Below are positions 7,387-9,649 of a stretch of DNA of 9,649 nt, piece after piece. Each line of letters opens with the position of its first letter. Within the stretch, counting starts at the first letter, position 1. The notes under the pieces are model-generated. The model ran no database searches. It was not told the origin of the DNA and was given only the letters and a program-made list of their open reading frames with translations. The stretch lies in contig CALCEF010000346.1 of assembly GCA_937901365.1 (NCBI GenBank), positions 1 to 9,649 on the forward strand. Reading direction: 5' to 3'. Source of the DNA: an uncultured euryarchaeote (GTDB lineage: Archaea > Thermoplasmatota > Poseidoniia > Poseidoniales > Thalassarchaeaceae). The position numbers and the translations under genes were made by a program.

Positions 7387-7447
7387 TACCCTGCAAGGTA
7401 ACCCCTATGGACATTAGTCGATGCCCAATGCGTAACGAGGAGTACTC
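7387..7447. promoter_or_regulatory. Divergent intergenic region with shared AACCCCTATGG element
   Basis: These 61 bases must hold the promoters for both the CPBP gene (minus) and the mdh operon (plus). The 11-mer AACCCCTATGG at 7400-7410 is identical to one in the pntAA upstream inverted repeat on the minus strand. TAACCCCTA at 7399-7407 recurs at 3543-3551, just before the CxCH protein gene. GAGGAG lies five bases before the first mdh ATG. I see no convincing archaeal TATA box or bacterial -35/-10 pair. Confidence 0.45.
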
Positions 7448-8446
7448 ATGTGTGAGGATGATGGAATGAAAAAATCGATTCGAGTTGCAGTTACTGGAGC
7501 AGCTGGAAACATTGGATATGCACTGTTATGGAGAATCGCTAGTGGAGATTGTTTTGGTGCAAATCAGCCAGTTACCCTTCAATTGCTGGAGATTCCACCG
7601 GGCATGCAGCGTTTAGACGGAGTCATCATGGAGTTGAAAGATTCTGCATTCCCACTCGTGCATGACATCGTCGGCACAGATGATCCCAATATTGCATTCA
7701 AAGATGCAGACGCAATTTTTCTAGTTGGCTCACGACCTAGGACTAAGGACATGGATCGAGCCGATCTTGTTGCTGCAAATGGTCCAATTTTCGTTGGCCA
7801 AGGCAAGGCAATCAATGCCGTGGCATCACCAAATGTGAAGGTCATCACCGTGGGCAACCCCTGTAACACCAATGCGCTCATTGCCTGTGCAAACGCGCCG
7901 GATATTCCCTCTCGGCAATTTACCGCCATGACACGGCTTGACCAGAATCGAGCAGTAGGGCAAATGGCAGAGCGGGCAGGAGTGACCGCATCAACAATCC
8001 ATGATGTATTCATCTGGGGGAACCACGCGAATACGATGTATCCAGATCCACGATTCGGGACCATCGATGGAAAAAGCGTAACCGATGTATTGGACAAAGA
8101 ATGGTTACAAGGCGCGTTCCTTGAGACTGTTGCAACGCGCGGGAAGGCCATTATCGTCGCCCGAGGGGCATCCTCCGCAGCCTCCGCAGCCTCCGCTGCC
8201 ACCGACCACATGCGCGACTGGTGGCAAGGTTCGAATGGGCGAATCGTTTCTATGGCTCTACCCTCGGAAGGTTGGTACGGAGTTCCTGAAGGACTTGTGT
8301 TTAGTTTCCCATGTCGATGTGAAAATGGTGAAGTGACTGTGGTCGAAGATCTCCCTATCGATTCATTTGCGCAATCAAAAATTGATGAAAATGTGGCTGC
8401 ACTATTGGAAGAGCGCGATGCGGTTAGCGAACTTTTGGGCAATTGA
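7448..8446 (+). CDS. mdh: Malate dehydrogenase, NAD-type
   Basis: The enzyme interconverts malate and oxaloacetate with NAD(H) in the TCA cycle, in the cytoplasm. The 332-residue product matches the Thermus / cytosolic-type malate dehydrogenase subfamily along its length. [11 protein letters not shown] (16-26) is the nucleotide-binding loop. LLEIP ends with acidic E48, typical of NAD over [14 protein letters not shown] (95-104) is the mobile loop, with substrate-binding R98 and R104. [10 protein letters not shown] (135-144), TRLDQNRA (162-169; D165, R168) and [11 protein letters not shown] (190-200; catalytic H193) follow, then [10 protein letters not shown]. The ATG at 7448 has GAGGAG five bases upstream. 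A second ATG at 7466 (MKKSIRV) fits the usual family N-terminus and also has an upstream GAGG, so the true start could be 18 bases later. It leads an operon with the Nudix gene. Lactate dehydrogenase is unlikely given the subfamily motifs. Confidence 0.95.
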   Translation: MCEDDGMKKSIRVAVTGAAGNIGYALLWRIASGDCFGANQPVTLQLLEIPPGMQRLDGVIMELKDSAFPLVHDIVGTDDPNIAFKDADAIFLVGSRPRTKDMDRADLVAANGPIFVGQGKAINAVASPNVKVITVGNPCNTNALIACANAPDIPSRQFTAMTRLDQNRAVGQMAERAGVTASTIHDVFIWGNHANTMYPDPRFGTIDGKSVTDVLDKEWLQGAFLETVATRGKAIIVARGASSAASAASAATDHMRDWWQGSNGRIVSMALPSEGWYGVPEGLVFSFPCRCENGEVTVVEDLPIDSFAQSKIDENVAALLEERDAVSELLGN

Positions 8447-8454
8447 GGTGAAAC

Positions 8455-9165
8455 ATGAATCGACCGCTCTACCTCGAGCACGACGGAAAGGTTCTGCTTG
8501 TAGATCTTGAAGGGGTTGGACCCCAGAAAGCGGTCATGGGCAGAGTTGGCGAGATTTCGCTGCGATTACCAACAGAATCTGAAGTTGATTCGATGGGAAT
8601 CAAATGGTCGGAGCGACGCACAAATCGCATCAAATTTGGCAACGAATTTCACGAGGTTGTATACGCCTTTCCAGAGATTGAGTGGCCTGAAAATTGGACG
8701 TGGAAAGACAAGCTAATTTCAGATGGCTGTGTAGACCCTTTGGCCCGTGAATGTGTCTACAGAAGTATGCATAGAGTCGTCTCTAAAGTCATCTTATTGA
8801 ATGGGCAAAATCAAGTCGTAATGGCGAAGGTGAAACGTGGATTTTTCACTGGGCACTGGACATTGCCTGGCGGTTTCGTTGACTATGCGGAGCACCCCCT
8901 TGAGGGAGCGATGCGAGAAGTGTTCGAAGAGTTGGGTGTCAGCGTTGAAATTTCAGCGGATGACATCGTGCAAATCGCTGAGAGAATTTTCACCAGTGAA
9001 GGGATTCAATTCTTGTCTTTCACATACAAGTGTGATGTAAAGGAAGAGTTGACGTTCTCGCCAAAACAAGATGAAATCGATGAGGTTCGTTGGTTCTCAA
9101 TCGAAGAGGCGTTGTCGCGTGCTGCGAGTTTGTTTGATGTGGAGGCTTTGAGGGCTTTACAATGA
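8455..9165 (+). CDS. Nudix hydrolase with uncharacterised N-terminal region
   Basis: The 236-residue protein carries a complete Nudix box at residues 140-162: G140, E146, R154, E155, E158, E159, G161, fitting Gx5Ex7REUxEExGU. LPGG precedes it. Nudix enzymes cleave nucleoside diphosphates linked to another group, with metal ions bound by the REUxEE glutamates. The fold spans about residues 105-230 (SKVILL through VRWFSIEEAL). The first roughly 100 residues, rich in Trp and charged residues (WSERRTNRIKF, EIEWPENWTWKDK), belong to no family I recognise. The SQPWPF-type motif of NADH pyrophosphatase NudC is not seen, so the substrate is open; ADP-ribose or another nucleotide sugar is possible. 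The SD GAGGTGA overlaps the mdh stop and the ATG is eight bases after it, so the two are translated from one message. The stop overlaps the next start (ATGA). Confidence 0.9.
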   Translation: MNRPLYLEHDGKVLLVDLEGVGPQKAVMGRVGEISLRLPTESEVDSMGIKWSERRTNRIKFGNEFHEVVYAFPEIEWPENWTWKDKLISDGCVDPLARECVYRSMHRVVSKVILLNGQNQVVMAKVKRGFFTGHWTLPGGFVDYAEHPLEGAMREVFEELGVSVEISADDIVQIAERIFTSEGIQFLSFTYKCDVKEELTFSPKQDEIDEVRWFSIEEALSRAASLFDVEALRALQ

Positions 9166-9649
9166 GTGATACTCAGCGCGACTTCGTTTTTCATCGAGCA
9201 ATTCAACTCGGTGTCATACTCGTGGTTGGTTGTTGTCTGATCAGTCAAGTGATGATGCAACTCGGCGGAGGGGTGCGGGATGAATCCGTCGACCTGAGAG
9301 ATCAAGTTCCCGACGATTTTGATGATGAGGGCTTGGTATTCGAGGATGGTTTTCCTCCGTTCATCTCCTCAGCAGGAGCTTTCATGCCTGAAAAAATCGT
9401 TTTCAATATCGGTTTATTTGGAGGCGGCATCATGATGATTTTTCTCTCCTTTGAAATATTTCACAGAACCAATCCTGAAGGGAAAAAACGGAGAGTTTGC
9501 AACGTGGTGGCGCTGATGTCTGGACTCATCATTGGGTTCTCGATGATGCAAATTGTCGCGCATCCGTTCAATACGAGTATCATCATGCATATTTTCTGGG
9601 CCATGAACATCTTTTGGTGTGCGCAAATCTGGATTGGTACATTGGCCTA
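9162..9649 (+). CDS. Frag1/DRAM-like multi-pass membrane protein (3' end outside window)
   Basis: The reading frame opens with an ATG overlapping the Nudix stop (ATGA) and is open for 162 codons to the right edge. Hydrophobic segments lie near residues 15-33, 79-98, 113-131 and 139-160. An acidic loop (about 39-62: DESVD, DDFDDEG) follows the first and should be outside the membrane. PPFISSAGAFMPEKIVFNIG (65-84) is close to the PFISDxGxxxPE region of Frag1/DRAM/Sfk1 proteins as I recall them, and the later IVAHPF and MHIFWA segments also fit. That family is best known from eukaryotes (autophagy modulators, GPI-anchor related); its role in prokaryotes is unknown. The match is by eye, so a DUF998-type or unrelated membrane protein is possible. 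Its place in the mdh-nudix operon is certain from the overlap. Confidence 0.6.
   Translation, partial: MSDTQRDFVFHRAIQLGVILVVGCCLISQVMMQLGGGVRDESVDLRDQVPDDFDDEGLVFEDGFPPFISSAGAFMPEKIVFNIGLFGGGIMMIFLSFEIFHRTNPEGKKRRVCNVVALMSGLIIGFSMMQIVAHPFNTSIIMHIFWAMNIFWCAQIWIGTLA

Noticed and set aside
8172..8198. Three tandem 9-mers (CCTCCGCAG, CCTCCGCAG, CCTCCGCTG)
   Set aside because: They encode the SAASAASAA part of the conserved malate dehydrogenase motif [10 protein letters not shown]; family length is kept, so the repeat follows from the protein.
7579..8481. 300-codon minus-strand open frame opposite mdh
   Set aside because: It lies fully antisense to a clear malate dehydrogenase, is Ser/Arg-rich with no domain, and has the look of a reverse-strand shadow of a codon-biased gene.

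Overview
The window looks like a stretch of prokaryotic chromosome, most likely from a marine archaeon of the Poseidoniales (Marine Group II) type. That assignment is inference. It rests on the gene mix (a secreted M6 protease with DxDNDG repeats, a membrane-anchored CxCH/Reeler-like protein, a divergent TatC), moderate GC, tight gene packing, clear Shine-Dalgarno sequences (GGAGGTGA) and TTG starts. No rRNA or other marker gene is present to settle it. There are no RNA genes, insertion sequences or CRISPR arrays, and no gap longer than about 110 bases.

Positions 1-7386 are a run of seven genes, all on the minus strand. In transcription order they are: a CPBP-family intramembrane protease (6673-7386); the three-gene NAD(P) transhydrogenase operon pntAA-pntAB-pntB (6565 down to 3635), whose genes overlap or nearly touch; a strong hairpin (3595-3617); a membrane-anchored Reeler / choice-of-anchor V protein with a CxCH motif (2544-3539); a divergent TatC carrying a cysteine-rich C-terminal domain (1425-2534); and an M6-type secreted zinc metalloprotease that runs off the left edge (1-1366).

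A 61-base divergent intergenic region (7387-7447) separates this block from a plus-strand operon: NAD-type malate dehydrogenase (7448-8446), a Nudix hydrolase with an uncharacterised N-terminal region (8455-9165), and a Frag1/DRAM-like membrane protein cut by the right edge (9162 onward). Junctions in this operon are coupled: an SD overlaps the mdh stop, and an ATGA overlap joins nudix to the last gene.

Functionally, one theme is pyridine-nucleotide redox balance: transhydrogenase for NADPH, malate dehydrogenase for NADH, and a Nudix enzyme perhaps acting on nucleotide derivatives. The second is the cell envelope: Tat translocase, exported and anchored proteins, proteases. The most unusual object is the TatC homologue. 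Its C-terminal about 110 residues resemble the N-terminal cysteine domain of heterodisulfide reductase HdrA, which would place a possible Fe-S or thiol redox module on the cytoplasmic face of a protein translocase. An 11-base sequence shared by the pntAA upstream region and the mdh/CPBP divergent region may be a common regulatory element.
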